Positions 12,687 through 25,422 of a stretch of 64,000 bases of DNA are shown piece by piece. The notes under the pieces are model-generated. The model was not told the origin of the DNA, did no database searches, and worked only from the letters and a program-made list of their open reading frames with translations. The position numbers and the translations under genes were made by a program. Each line of letters opens with the position of its first letter. Positions within the stretch are counted from its first letter, which is position 1. Origin of the DNA: Taudactylus pleione (Eukaryota; Chordata; Amphibia; Anura; Myobatrachidae); contig JAUIMM010000200.1 of NCBI GenBank assembly GCA_031769625.1, positions 50,800,001-50,864,000 on the forward strand. Reading direction: 5' to 3'.

Positions 12687-12719
<33 letters not shown>

Positions 12720-13336
12720 GTCTCTGTATAGGCTTTGTGTGTGTCTCTGTATAGGCTTTGTGTGTGTGTGTAAGTGGCTCTGTATAGGCTTTGTGTGTGT
12801 AAGTGTCTCTGTATAGGCTTTGTGTGTAAGTGTCTCTGTGTCTCTGCATAAGCTTTGTGTTTATGTGTAAGTGTCTCTTTTTAGGCTTTGTGTGTGTGTA
12901 AGTCTCTTTATAGGCTTTGTGTGTGTGTGTAAGTGTCTCTGTATAGGCTTTGTGTGTGTCTCTATATAGGCTTTGTGTGTGTATGTGTGTATGTAAGTGT
13001 CTCTGTATAGGCTTTATGTGTGTGTGTGTAAGTGTCTCTGTATAGGCTTTGTGTGTAAGTGTCTCTGTATAAGCTGTGTGTGTGTAAGTGTCTCTGCATA
13101 AGCTTTGTGTGTGTATGTGTGTGTCTCTGTATAGGCTTTGTGTGTGTATGTGTCTCTGTATAAGCTTTGTGTGTGTGTAAGTCTCTATACAGGTTTTGTG
13201 TGTGTGTGTAAGTGTCTCTGTATAGGCTTTGTGTGTGTCTCTGTATAGGCTTTGTGTGTAAGTGTCTCTGTTTAGGCTTTGTGTGTGTAAGTGTCTCTGT
13301 ATAGGCTTTGTGTGCAAGAGTCTCTGTATAAGCTTT
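9333..13336 (+). repeat. HOR copy, 4,004 bp (with partial internal duplication)
   Basis: Longer than the usual 3 kb because the section CTAAAGGTTTTTATG through GTTTGTGTGTAAG occurs twice, at about 9490-10450 and 10470-11400. The second pass lacks the GCTTAGTGTGCG and TTTAAGTGTTTC units, a deletion joined near 10580. It ends with a 62-bp GT tract (12231-12292) and a complete terminal section. The first 730 bp match the next copy at an offset of about 4,004-4,006 bp, down to the rare GTATTGGC unit (9670 and 13675). Confidence 0.7.
12231..12292 (+). repeat. Long (TG)n tract, 62 bp
   Basis: An uninterrupted TG run at the position equivalent to 8729-8784, with the same GGGTGTAAG ending. Confidence 0.95.
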
Positions 13337-14654
13337 GATTGTGAATGTGGAAGAGTCTCTGTATAGGGTTTGTGTGTGTGTGTAAGTGTCTCTGTATAAG
13401 CTTTGTGTGTGTGTAAGTGTCTCTGTATATGCTTTGTGTGTGTGTCTCTGTATAAGCTTTGTGTGTGTAAGTGTTTCTGTATAGGCTTTGTGTGTGTGAA
13501 TGTCTCTCTAAAGGTTTTTATGTAAGTGTCTCTGTATAGGCTTTGTGTGTGTGTATGTGTGTGTGTGTAAGTGTCTCTGTATAGGCTTTGTGTGTAAGTG
13601 TCTCTGTATAAGCTTAGTGTGCGTGTGTGTAAGTGTCTCTGTATAGGCTTTGTGTGTGTGTAAGTGTCTCTGTATTGGCTTTGTGTGTAAGTGTCTCTGT
13701 ATAGGCTTTGTGTTTAAGTGTTTCTGTATAGGCTTTGTATGTGTGTGTAAGTGTCTCTGTATAAGCTTTGTGTGTGTGTAAGTGTCTCTGTATAGGCTTT
13801 GTGTGTAAGTGTCTCTGCATAAGCTTTGTGTGTGTATGTGTAAGTGTCTCTGTATAGGCTTTGTGTGTGTGTAAGTGTCTCTGTATAGGCTTTGTGTGTG
13901 TGTGTAAGTGTCTATGTATAAGCTTTGTGTGTGTGTGGTGTGTAAGTGTCTCTGTATAGGCTTTGTGTGTGTGTCTCTGTATAGGCTTTGTGTGTGTGTA
14001 AGTGTCTCTGTATAAGCTTTGTGTGTGTAAGTGTCTCTGTATAGGCTTTGTGTGTGTGAATGTCTCTCTAAAGGCTTTGTATGTAAGTGTCTCTGTATAG
14101 GCTTTGTGTGCGTGTATGTGTGTGTGTGTAAGTGTCTCTGTATATGCTTTGTGTGTAAGTGTCTCTGTATAACCTTAGTGTGCGTGAGTGTAAGTGTCTC
14201 TGTACAGGCTTTGTGTGTGTGTGTGTGTGTGTAAGTGTCTCTGTATAGGCTTTGTGTGTAAGTGTCTCTGTTTAGGCTTTGTGTGTAAGTGCTTCTGTAT
14301 AGGCTTTGTATGTGTGTAAGTTTCTCTGTATAAGCTTTGTGTGTGTAAGTATCTCTGTATAGGCTTTGTGTGTAAGTGTCTCTGCATAAGCTTTGTGTAT
14401 GTATGTGTAAGTGTCTCTGTATAGGCTTTGTTTGGGTGTAAGTGTCTCTGTATAGGCTTTGTGTGTGTGTGTGTGTAAATGTCTATGTATAAGCTTTGTG
14501 TTTGTGAGGTGTGTAAGTGTCTCTGTATAGGATTTGTGTGTGTGTCTCTGTATAGGCTTTGTGTGTGTGTGTGTAAGTGTCTCTGTATAGGCTTTTTGTG
14601 TGTGTAAGTGTCTCTGTATAAGCTTTGGGTGTGTGTAAGTGTCTCTGTATAGGC

Positions 14655-14687
<33 letters not shown>

Positions 14688-15201
14688 GTGTCCGTATAAG
14701 CTTTGTATGTGTGTGTAAGTGTCTCTGTATAGGCTTTGTGTGTGTAAGTGTCTCTGTATAGGCTTCGTGCGTGTGTGTAAGTGTCTCTGTATAGGCTTTG
14801 TATGTGTGTGTATGTGTCTCTGTATAGGCTTTGTGTGTAAGTGTCTCTATATAAGCTTTGTGCGTGTATGTCTCTGTATAGGCTGTGTGTGTGTGTGTGT
14901 GTGTGTAAATGTCTCTGTATAGGCTTTGTGTGTGTCTCTGTATAGGCTTTGTGTGTGTGTGTAAGTGGCTCTGTATAGGCTTTGTTCGTGTAAGTGTCTC
15001 TGTATAGGCTTTGTGTGTAAGTGTTTCTGTATAGGCTTTGAATGTGTGTGTAAGTGTCTCTGTATAAGCTTTGTGTGTGTAAGTATCTCTGTATAGGCTT
15101 TGTGTGTAAATGTCTCTGCATAAGCTTTGTGTGTGTATGTGTAAGTGTCTCTGTATAGGCTTTGTGTGTGTGTAAGTGTCTCTGTATAGGCTTTGTGTGT
15201 G

Positions 15202-15232
<31 letters not shown>

Positions 15233-16301
15233 AAGTGTCTATGTATAAGCTTTGGTGTGTGTGGTGTGTAAGTGTCTCTGTATAGGCTTTGTGTGTGTGT
15301 CTCTGTATAGGCTTTGTGTGTGTGTGTAAGTGTCTCTGTATAGTCTTTTTGTGTGTCTAAGTGTCTCTGTATAAGCTTTGTGTGTGTAAGTGTCTCTGTA
15401 TAGGCTTCATGTGTGTGTGTGTGTGTAAGTGTCTGTATAAGCTTTGTGCGTGTGTGTAAGTGTCTCTGTATAGGCTTTGTGTGTAAGTGTCTCTGTATAG
15501 GCTTTGTGTGCATAAGTGTCTCTGTATAGGCTTCGTGTGTGTGTAAGTGTCTCTGTATAGGCTTTGTATATGTGTGTAAGTGTCTCTGTATAGGCTTTGT
15601 GTGTAAGTGTCTCTATATAAGCTTTGTGTGTGTATGTCTCTGTATAGGCTGTGTGTGTGTATGTGTGTGTGTGTGTGTGTAAGTGTCTCTGTATAGGCTT
15701 TGTGTGTGTCTCTGTATAGGCTTTGTGTGTGTGTGTAAGTGGCTCTGTATAGGCTTTGTGTGTGTAAGTGTCTCTGTATAGGCTTTGTGTGTAAGTGTCT
15801 CTGTGTCTCTGCATAAGCTTTGTGTTTATGTGTAAGTGTCTCTTTTTAGGCTTTGTGTGTGTGTATGTCTCTGTATAGGCTTTGTGTGTGTGTGTAAGTG
15901 TCTCTGTATACTCTTTGTGTGTGTCTCTGTATAGGTTTTGTGTGTGTATGTGTGTATGTAAGTGTCTCTGTATAGGCTTTATGTGTGTGTGTGTAAGTGT
16001 CTCTGTATAGGCTTTGTGTGTAAGTGTCTCTGTATAAGCTGTGTGTGTGTAAGTGTCTCTGCATAAGCTTTGTGTGTGTATGTGTGTGTCTCTGTATAGG
16101 CTTTGTGTGTGTATGTGTCTCTGTATAAGCTTTGTGTGTGTGTAAGTCTCTATACAGGTTTTGTGTGTGTGTGTAAGTGTCTCTGTATAGGCTTTGTGTG
16201 TGTCTCTGTATAGGCTTTGTGTGTAAGTGTCTCTGTATAGGCTTTGTGTGTGTAAGTGTCTCTGCATAGGCTTTGTGTGCAAGAGTCTCTGCATAAGCTT
16301 T
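13337..16301 (+). repeat. HOR copy, 2,965 bp (mosaic)
   Basis: Begins as the preceding copy, then around 14500-14550 carries GAGGTGTG and AGGATTTG, a subtype (C) otherwise seen at 1-3.5 kb and in the right half. A second pass of TTTCTGTATAGG and GCATAAGC units near 15020-15130 shows a further internal rearrangement. The end contains TGTATACTCTTTG (15908), typical of A-type ends. Confidence 0.65.
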
Positions 16302-17882
16302 GATTGTGAATGTGGAAGAGTCTCTGTATAGGGTTTGTGTGTGTGTGTAAGTGTCTCTGTATAAGCTTTGTGTGTGTGTAAGTGTCTCTGTATAGGCTTT
16401 GTGTGTGTGTCTCTGTATAAGCTTTGTGTGTAAGTGTCTCTGTATAGGCTTTGTGTGTGTGAATGTCTCTCTAAAGGTTTTTATGTGTCTCTGTATAGGC
16501 TTTGTTTTTGTGTATGTGAGTGTGTGTAAGTGTCTCTGTATAGGCTTTCTGTGTAAGTGTCTCTGTATAAGCTTAGTGTGCATGTGTGTAAGTGTCTCTG
16601 TATAGGCTTTGTGTGTGTGTAAGTGTCTCTGTATAGGCTTTTTGTGTAAGTGTCTCTGTATAGGCTTTGTGTTTAAGTGTTTCTGTATAGGCTTTGTATG
16701 TGTGTGTAAGTGTCTCTGTATAAGCTTTGTGTGTGTAAGTGTCTCTGTATAGGCTTTGTGTGTAAGTGTCTCTGCATAAGCTTTGTGTGTGTATGTGTAA
16801 GTGTCTCTGTATAGGCTTTGTGTGTGTGTAAGTGTCTCTGTATAGGCTTTGTGTGTGTGTGTAAGTGTCTATGTATAAGCTTTGTGTGTGTGTGGTGTGT
16901 AAGTGTCTCTGTATAGGCTTTGTGTGTGTGTCTCAGTATAGGCTTTGTGTGTGTGTGTAAGTGTCTCTGTTTAAGCTTTGTGTTGTAAGTGTCTCTGTAT
17001 AGGCTTTGTGTGTGTGAATGTCTCTCTAAAGGCTTTGTATGTAAGTGTCTCTGTATAGGCTTTGTGTGCGTGTATGTGTGTGTGTGTAAGTGTCTCTGTA
17101 TAGGCTTTCTGTGTAAGTGTCTATGTATAACCTTAGTGTGCGTGAGTGTAAGTGTCTCTGTATAGGCTTTGTGTGTGTGTGTGTGTGTAAGTGTCTCTTT
17201 ATAGACTTTGTGTGTAAGTGTCTCTGTTTAGGCTTTGTGTGTAAGTGTTTCTGTATAGGCTTTGTATGTGTGTAAGTGTCTCTGTATAAGCTTTGTGTGT
17301 GTAAGTATCTCTGTATAGGCTTTGTGTGTAAGTGTCTCTGCATAAGCTTTGTGTATGTATGTGTAAGTGTCTCTGTATAGGCTTTGTTTGTGTGTAAGTG
17401 TCTCTGTATAGGCTTTGTGTGTGTGTGTGTGTAAATGTCTATGTATAAGCTTTGTGTGTTTAAGGTGTATAAGTGTCTCTGTATAGGCTTTGTGTGTGTG
17501 TCTCTGTATAGGCTTTGTGTGCGTGTGTAAGTGTCTCTGTATAGGCTTTTTGTGTGTGTAAGTGTCTCTGTATAAGCTTTGTGTGTGCGTAAGTGTCTCT
17601 GTATAGGCTTCGTGTGTGTGTGTGTGTGTGTGTAAGTGTCTGTATAAGCTTTGTGTGTGTGTGTAAGTGTCTCTGTATAGGCTTTGTGTGTAAGTGTCTC
17701 TGAATAGGCTTTGTGTGTTTAAGTGTCTCTGTATAGGCTTTGTGTGTGTGTCTCTGTATAGGCTCCGTGCGTGTGTGTAAGTGTCTCTGTATAGGCTTTG
17801 TATGTGTGTGTATGTGTCTCTGTATAGGCTTTGTGTGTAAGTGTCTCTATATAAGCTTTGTGCGTGTATGTCTCTGTATAGG

Positions 17883-17918
<36 letters not shown>

Positions 17919-18232
17919 GTGTCTCTGTATAGGCTTTGTGTGTGTCTCTGTATAGGCTTTGTGTGTGTGTGTAAGTGGCTCTGTATAGGCTTTGTGTGTG
18001 TAAGTGTCTCTGTATAGGCTTTGTGTGTAAGTGTCTCTGTGTCTCTGCATAAGCTTTGTGTTTATATGTAAGTGTCTCTTTATAGGCTTTGTGTGTGTGT
18101 AAGTGTCTCTGTATAGGCTTTGTGTGTAAGTGTCTCGGTATAAGCTTTGTGTGTGTGTGTAAGTCTCTGTATAGGCTTTGTGTGTGTGTGTAAGTGTCTC
18201 TGTATAGGCCTTGTGTGTGTCTCTGTATAGGC

Positions 18233-18320
<88 letters not shown>

Positions 18321-19365
18321 GTGTCTATGTATTAGCTTTGTGTGTGTGTGGTGTGTAAGTGTCTCTGTATAGGCTTTGTGTGTGTGTGTAAGTGTCTCTG
18401 TATAGGCTTTTTGTGTGTCTAAGTGTCTCTGTATAAGCTTTGTGTGTGTGTAAGTGTCTCTGTATAGGTTTCGTGTGTGTGTGTGTGTGTGTGTAAGTGT
18501 CTGTATAAGCTTTGTGTGTGTGTGAAAGTGTCTCTGTATAGGCTTTGTGTGTAAGTGTCTCCGTATAGGCTTTGTGTGCGTAAGTGTCTCTGTATAGGCT
18601 TTGTGTGTGTGTAAGTGTCTCTGTATAGGCTTTGTATGTGTGTGTAAGTGTCTTTGTATAGGCTTTGTGTGTAAGTGTCTCTATATAAGCTTTGTGTGTG
18701 TATGTCTCTGTAAAGGCTGTGTGTGTGTGTGTGTGTGTGTAAGTGTCTCTGTATAGGCTTTGTGTGTGTCTCTGTATAGGCTTTGTGTGTGTGTGTAAGT
18801 GGCTCTGTATAGGCTTTGTGTGTGTAAGTGTCTCTGTATAGGCTTTGTGTGTAAGTGTCTCTGTGTCTCTGCATAAGCTTTGTGTTTATGTGTAAGTGTC
18901 TCTTTTTAGGATTTGTGTGTGTGTATGTCTCTGTATAGGCTTTGTGTGTGTGTGTAAGTGTCTCTGTATACTCTTTGTGTGTGTCTCTGTATAGGCTTTG
19001 TGTGTGTATGTGTGTATGTAAGTGTCTCTGTATAGGCTTTATGTGTGTGTGTGTAAGTGTCTCTGTATAGGCTTTGTGTGTAAGTGTCTCTGTATAAGCT
19101 GTGTGTGTGTAAGTGTCTCTGCATAAGCTTTGTTTGTGTATGTGTGTGTCTCTGTATAGGCTTTGTGTGTGTATGTGTCTGTGTATAAGCTGTGTGTGTG
19201 TGTAAGTCTCTATACAGGTTTTGTGTGTGTGTGTGTGTAAGTGTCTCTGTATAGGCTTTGTGTGTGTCTCTGTATAGGCTTTGTGTGTAAGTGTCTCTGT
19301 ATAGGCTTTGTGTGTGTAAGTGTCTCTGCATAGGCTTTGTGTGCAAGAGTCTCTGCATAAGCTTT
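16302..19365 (+). repeat. HOR copy type A, 3,064 bp
   Basis: Carries the A-type private variants: GTCTATGTATAACC (17121), TTTATAGACTTTG (17200), CTGAATAGGC (17700), TGTATTAGC (18327), TGTATACTCTTTG (18966) and GTGTCTGTGTATAAGC (19187). It also contains the longest GT tract in the window (18235-18318). First member of the A-B-A-B series. Confidence 0.75.
18235..18318 (+). repeat. Longest GT tract in the window, 84 bp
   Basis: Alternating TG/GT with a single phase break (GG at 18270-18271). It sits at the HOR position that carries long GT runs in other copies and looks like the fusion of two tracts or a one-base slippage. Confidence 0.95.
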
Positions 19366-20666
19366 GATTGTGAATGTGGAAGAGTCTCTGTATAGGGTTT
19401 GTGTGTGTGTGTAAGTGTCTCTGTATAAGCTTTGTGTGTGTGTAAGTGTCTCTGTATAGGCTTTGTGTGTGTGTCTCTGTATAAGCTTTGTGTGTGTAAG
19501 TGTCTCTGTATAGGCTTTGTGTGTGTGAATGTCTCTCTAAAGGTTTTTATGTAAGTGTCTCTGTATAGGCTTTGTGTGTGTGTATGTGTGTGTGTGTAAG
19601 TGTCTCTGTATAGGCTTTCTGTGTAAGTGTCTCTGTATAAGCTTAGTGTGCGTGTGTGTAAGTGTCTCTGTATAGGCTTTGTGTGTGTGTAAGTGTCTCT
19701 GTATAGGCTTTGTGTGTAAGTGTCTCTGTATAGGCTTTGTGTTTAAGTGTTTCTGTATAGGCTTTGTATGTGTGTGTAAGTGTCTCTGTATAAGCTTTGT
19801 GTGTGTGTAAGTGTCTCTGTATAGGCTTTGTGTGTAAGTATCTCTGCATAAGCTTTGTGTTTGTATGTGTAAGTGTCTCTGTATAGGCTTTGTGTGTGTA
19901 AGTGTCTCTGTATAGGCTTTGTGTGTGTGTGTAAGTGTCTATGTATAAGCTTTGTGTGTGTGTGGTGTGTAAGTGTCTCTGTATAGGCTTTGTGTGTGTG
20001 TCTCTGTATAGGCTTTGTGAGTGTGTAAGTGTCTCTGTTTAAGCTTTGTGTGTGTAAGTGTCTCTGTATAGGCTTTGTGTGTGTGAATGTCTCTCTAAAG
20101 GCTTTGTATGTAAGTGTCTCTGTATAGGCTTTGTGTGCGTGTATGTGTGTGTGTGTAAGTGTCTCTGTATAGGCTTTGTGTGTAAGTGTCTCTGTATAAC
20201 CTTAGTGTGCGTGAGTGTAAGTGTCTCTGTATAGGCTTGTGTGTGTGTAAGTGTCTCTTTATAGGCTTTGTGTGTAAGTGTCTCTGTTTAGGCTTTGTGT
20301 GTAAGTGTTTCTGTATAGGCTTTGTATGTGTGTAAGTGTCTCTGTATAAGCTTTGTGTGTGTATGTATCTCTGTATAGGCTTTGTGTGTAAGTGTCTCTG
20401 CATAAGCTTTGTGTATGTATGTGTAAGTGTTTCTGTATAGGCTTTGTTTGTGTGTAAGTGTCTCTGTATAGGCTTTGTGTGTGTGTGTGTGTGTAAATGT
20501 CTATGTATAAGCTTTGTGTGTGTAAGGTGTTTAAGTGTCTCTGTATAGGCATGTGTGTGTGTATCTGTATAGGCTTTGTGTGTGTGTGTAAGTGTCTCTG
20601 TATAGGCTTTTTTTGTGTGTAAGTGTCTCTGTATAAGCTTTGTGTGTGTGTGTCTCTGTATAGGCT

Positions 20667-20714
<48 letters not shown>

Positions 20715-21268
20715 GTGTCTGTATAAGCTTTGTGTGTGTGTAAGTGTCTCTGTATAGGCTTTGTGTGTAAGTGTCTCTGTATAGGCTTTGTGTGTGTAAG
20801 TGTCTCTGTATAGGCTCCGTGCGTGTGTGTAACTGTCTCTGTATAGGCTTTTTATGTGTGTGTATGTGTCTCTGTATAGGCTTTGTGTGTAAGTGTCTCT
20901 ATATAAGCTTTGTGCGTGTATGTCTCTGTATAGGCTGTGTGCGTGTGTGTGTAAGTGTCTCTGTATAGGCTTTGTGTGTGTCTCTGTATAGGCTTTGTGT
21001 GTGTGTGTAAGTGGCTCTGTATAGGCTTTGTGTGTGTTAGTGTCTCTGTATAGGCTTTGTGTGTAAGTGTCTCTGTGTCTCTGCATAAGCTTTGTGTTTA
21101 TATGTAAGTGTCTCTTTATAGGCTTTCTGTGTGTGTAAGTGTCTCTGTATAGGCTTTGTGTGTAAGTGTCTCAGTATAAGCTTTGTGTGTGTGTGTAAGT
21201 CTCTGTATAGGCTTTGTGTGTGTGTGTAAGTGTCTCTGTATAGGCCTTGTGTGTGTCTCTGTATAGGC

Positions 21269-21323
<55 letters not shown>

Positions 21324-22383
21324 GTGTCTATGTATAAGCTTTGTGTGTGTGTGGTGTGTAAGTGTCTCTGTATAGGCTTTGTAGGTGTGTTTCTGTATAG
21401 GCTTTGTGTGTGTGTGTAAGTGTCTCTGTATAGGCTTTTTGTGTGTCTAAGTGTCTCTGTATAAGCTTTGTGTGTGTGTAAGTGTCTCTGTATAGGCTTC
21501 GTGTGTGTGTGTGTGTGTAAGTGTCTGTATAAGCTTTGTGTGTGTGTGAAAGTGTCTCTGTATAGGCTTTGTGTGTAAGTGTCTCCGTATAGGCTTTGTG
21601 TGCGTAAGTGTCTCTGTATAGGCTTTGAGTGTGTGTAAGTGTCTCTGTATAGGCTTTGTATGTGTGTGTAAGTGTCTCTGTCTGTATAGGCTTTGTGTGT
21701 AAGTGTCTCTATATAAGCTTTGTGTGTGTATGTCTCTGTATAGGCTGTGTGTGTGTGTGTGTGTAAATGTCTCTGTATAGGCTTTGTGTGTGTCTCTGTA
21801 TAGGCTTTGTGTGTGTGTGTAAGTGTCTCTGTATAGGCTTTGTGTGTGTAAGTGTCTCTGTATAGGCTTTGTGTGTAAGTGTCTCTGTGTCTCTGCATAA
21901 GCTTTGTGTTTATGTGTAAGTGTCTCTTTTTAGGCTTTGTGTGTGTAAGTCTCTGTATAGGCTTTGTGTGTGTGTGTAAGTGTCTCTGTATAGGCTTTGT
22001 GTGTGTCTCTGTATAGGCTTTGTGTGTGTATGTGTGTATGTAAGTGTCTCTGTATACGCTTTATGTGTGTGTGTGTAAGTGTCTCTGTATAGGCTTTGTG
22101 TGTAAGTGTCTCTGTATAAGCTGTGTGTGTATAAGTGTCTCTGCATAAGCTTTGTGTGTGTATGTGTGTGTCTCTGTATAGGCTTTGTGTGTGTATGTGT
22201 CTCTGTATAAGCTTTGTGTGTGTGTAAGTCTCTATACAGGTTTTGTGTGTGTGTGTAAGTGTCTCTGTATAGGCTTTGTGTGTGTCTCTGTATAGGCTTT
22301 GTGTGTAAGTGTCTCTGTATAGGCTTTGTATGTGTAAGTGTCTCTGCATAGGCTTTGTGTGCAAGAGTCTCTGCATAAGCTTT
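19366..22383 (+). repeat. HOR copy type B, 3,018 bp
   Basis: Carries B-type private variants: GTATCTCTGCATAAGC (19837), GGCTTGTGTG lacking TT (20235), AACTGTCTC with GGCTTTTTATG (20830), TTTGTAGGTG (21380) and GTATACGCTTTATG (22052). Confidence 0.75.
21270..21321 (+). repeat. Long (TG)n tract, 52 bp
   Basis: An uninterrupted run at the post-GGCCTTGTG position of a B-type copy. The equivalent site near 31880 is only about 20 bp. Confidence 0.93.
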
Positions 22384-24295
22384 GATTGTGAATGTGGAAG
22401 AGTCTCTGTATAGGGTTTGTGTGTGTGTGTAAGTGTCTCTGTATAAGCTTTGTGTGTGTGTAAGTGTCTCTGTATAGGCTTTGTGTGTGTGTCTCTGTAT
22501 AAGCTTTGTGTGTGTAAGTGTCTCTGTATAGGCTTTGTGTGTGTGAATGTCTCTCTAAAGGTTTTTATGTAAGTGTCTCTGTATAGGCTTTGTGTGTGTG
22601 TATGTGTGTGTGTGTAAGTGTCTCTGTATAGGCTTTGTGTGTAAGTGTCTCTGTATAAGCTTAGTGTGCGTGTGTGTAAGTGTCTCTGCATAGGCTTTGT
22701 GTGTGTGTAAGTGTCTCTGTATAGGCTTTGTGTGTAAGTGTCTCTGTATAGGCTTTGTGTTTAAGTGTTTCTGTATAGGCTTTGTATGTGTGTGTAAGTG
22801 TCTCTGTATAAGCTTTGTGTGTGTGTAAGTGTCTCTGTATAGGCTTTGTGTGTAAGTGTCTCTGCATAAGCTTTGTGTGTGTATGTGTAAGTGTCTCTGT
22901 ATAGGCTTTGTGTGTGTGTAAGTGTCTCTGTATAGGCTTTGTGTGTGTGTGTAAGTGTCTATGTATAAGCTTTGTGTGTGTGTGGTGTGTAAGTGTCTCT
23001 GTATAGGCTTTGTGTGTGTGTCTCTGTATAGGCTTTGTGTGTGTGTAAGTGTCTCTGTTTAAGCTTTGTGTGTGTAAGTGTCTCTGTATAGGCTTTGTGT
23101 GTGTGAATGTCTCTCTAAAGGCTTTGTATGTAAGTGTCTCTGTATAGGCTTTGTGTGCGTGTATGTGTGTGTGTGTAAGTGTCTCTGTATAGGCTTTGTG
23201 TGTAAGTGTCTATGTATAACCTTAGTGTGCGTGAGTGTAAGTGTCTCTGTATAGGCTTTGTGTGTGTGTGTGTGTGTAAGTGTCTCTTTATAGACTTTGT
23301 GTGTAAGTGTCTCTGTTTAGGCTTTGTGTGTAAGTGTTTCTGTATAGGCTTTGTATGTGTGTAAGTGTCTCTGTATAAGCTTTGTGTGTGTAAGTATCTC
23401 TGTATAGGCTTTGTGTGAAAGTGTCTCTGCATAATCTTTGTGTATGTATTTGTAAGTGTCTCTGTATAGGCTTTGTTTGTGTGTAAGTGTCTCTGTATAG
23501 GCTTTGTGTGTGTGTGTAAATGTCTATATATAAGCTTTGTGTGTTTAAGGTGTTTAAGTGTCTCTGTATAGGCTTTGTGTGTGTGTCTCTGTATAGGCTT
23601 TGTGTGCGTGTGTAAGTGTCTCTGTATAGGCTTGTTGTGTGTGTAAGTGTCTCTGTATAAGCTTTGTGTGTGTGTAAGTGTCTCTGTATAGGCTTCGTGT
23701 GTGTGTGTGTGTAAGTGTCTGTATAAGCTTTGTGTGTGTGTGTAAGTGTCTCTGTATAGGCTTTGTGTGTAAGTGTCTCTGAATAGGCTTTGTGTGTTTA
23801 AGTGTCTCTGTATAGGCTTTGTGTGTGTGTCTCTGTATAGGCTCCGTGCGTGTGTGTAAGTGTCTCTGTATAGGCTTTGTATGTGTGTGTATATGTCTCT
23901 GTATAGGCTTTGTGTGTAAGTGTCTCTATATAAGCTTTGTGCGTGTATGTCTCTGTATAGGCTGTGTGTGTGTGTGTGTAAGTGTCTCTGTATAGGCTTT
24001 GTGTGTGTCTCTGTATAGGCTTTGTGTGTGTGTGTAAGTGGCTCTGTATAGGCTTTGTGAGTGTAAGTGTCTCTGTATAGGCTTTGTGTGTAAGTGTCTC
24101 TGTGTCTCTGCATAAGCTTTGTGTTTATATGTAAGTGTCTCTTTATAGGCTTTGTGTGTGTGTAAGTGTCTCTGTATAGGCTTTGTGTGTAAGTGTCTCA
24201 GTATAAGCTTTGTGTGTGTGTGTAAGTCTCTGTATAGGCTTTGTGTGTGTGTGTAAGTGTCTCTGTATAGGCCTTGTGTGTGTCTCTGTATAGGC

Positions 24296-24350
<55 letters not shown>

Positions 24351-24525
24351 GTGTCTATGTATTAGCTTTGTGTGTGTGTGGTGTGTAAGTGTCTCTGTAT
24401 AGGCTTTGTGTGTGTGTCTCTGTATAGGCTTTGTGTGTGTGTGTAAGTGTCTCTGTATAGGCTTTTTGTGTGTCTAAGTGTCTCTGTATAAGCTTTGTGT
24501 GTGTGTAAGTGTCTCTGTATAGGTT

Positions 24526-24561
<36 letters not shown>

Positions 24562-25422
24562 GTGTCTGTATAAGCTTTGTGTGTGTGTGAAAGTGTCTCT
24601 GTATAGGCTTTGTGTGTAAGTGTCTCCGTATAGGCTTTGTGTGCGTAAGTGTCTCTGTATAGGCTTTGTGTGTGTGTAAGTGTCTCTGTATAGGCTTTGT
24701 ATGTGTGTGTAAGTGTCTCTGTATAGGCTTTGTGTGTAAGTGTCTCTATATAAGCTTTGTGTGTGTATGTCTCTGTATAGGCTGTGTGTGTGTGTGTGTG
24801 TGTAAGTGTCTCTGTATAGGCTTTGTGTGTGTCTCTGTATAGGCTTTGTGTGTGTGTGTAAGTGGGTCTGTATAGGCTTTGTGTGTGTAAGTGTCTCTGT
24901 ATAGGCTTTGTGTGTAAGTGTCTCTGTGTCTCTGCATAAGCTTTGTGTTTATGTGTAAGTGTCTCTTTTTAGGCTTTGTGTGTGTGTATGTCTCTGTATA
25001 GGCTTTGTGTGTGTGTGTAAGTGTCTCTGTATACTCTTTGTGTGTGTCTCTGTATAGGCTTTGTGTGTGTATGTGTGTATGTAAGTGTCTCTGTATAGGC
25101 TTTATGTGTGTGTGTGTAAGTGTCTCTGTATAGGCTTTGTGTGTAAGTGTCTCTGTATAAGCTGTGTGTGTGTAAGTGTCTCTGCATAAGCTTTGTGTTT
25201 GTATGTGTGTGTCTCTGTATAGGCTTTGTGTGTGTATGTGTCTGTGTATAAGCTTTGTGTGTGTGTAAGTCTCTATACAGGTTTTGTGTGTGTGTAAGTG
25301 TCTCTGTATAGGCTTTGTGTGTGTCTCTGTATAGGCTTTGTGTGTAAGTGTCTCTGTATAGGCTTTGTGTGTGTAAGTGTCTCTGCATAGGCTTTGTGTG
25401 CAAGAGTCTCTGCATAAGCTTT
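22384..25422 (+). repeat. HOR copy type A, 3,039 bp
   Basis: Repeats the A-type variants of the copy two positions earlier: GTCTATGTATAACC (23211), TTTATAGACTTTG (23288), CTGAATAGGC (23778), TGTATTAGC (24358), TGTATACTCTTTG (25029) and GTGTCTGTGTATAAGC (25247). It is the cleanest copy for defining a full HOR. Confidence 0.75.
24299..24348 (+). repeat. Long (GT)n tract, 50 bp
   Basis: An uninterrupted GT run at the post-GGCCTTGTG position of an A-type copy, followed by the TGTATTAGC unit. Confidence 0.93.
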
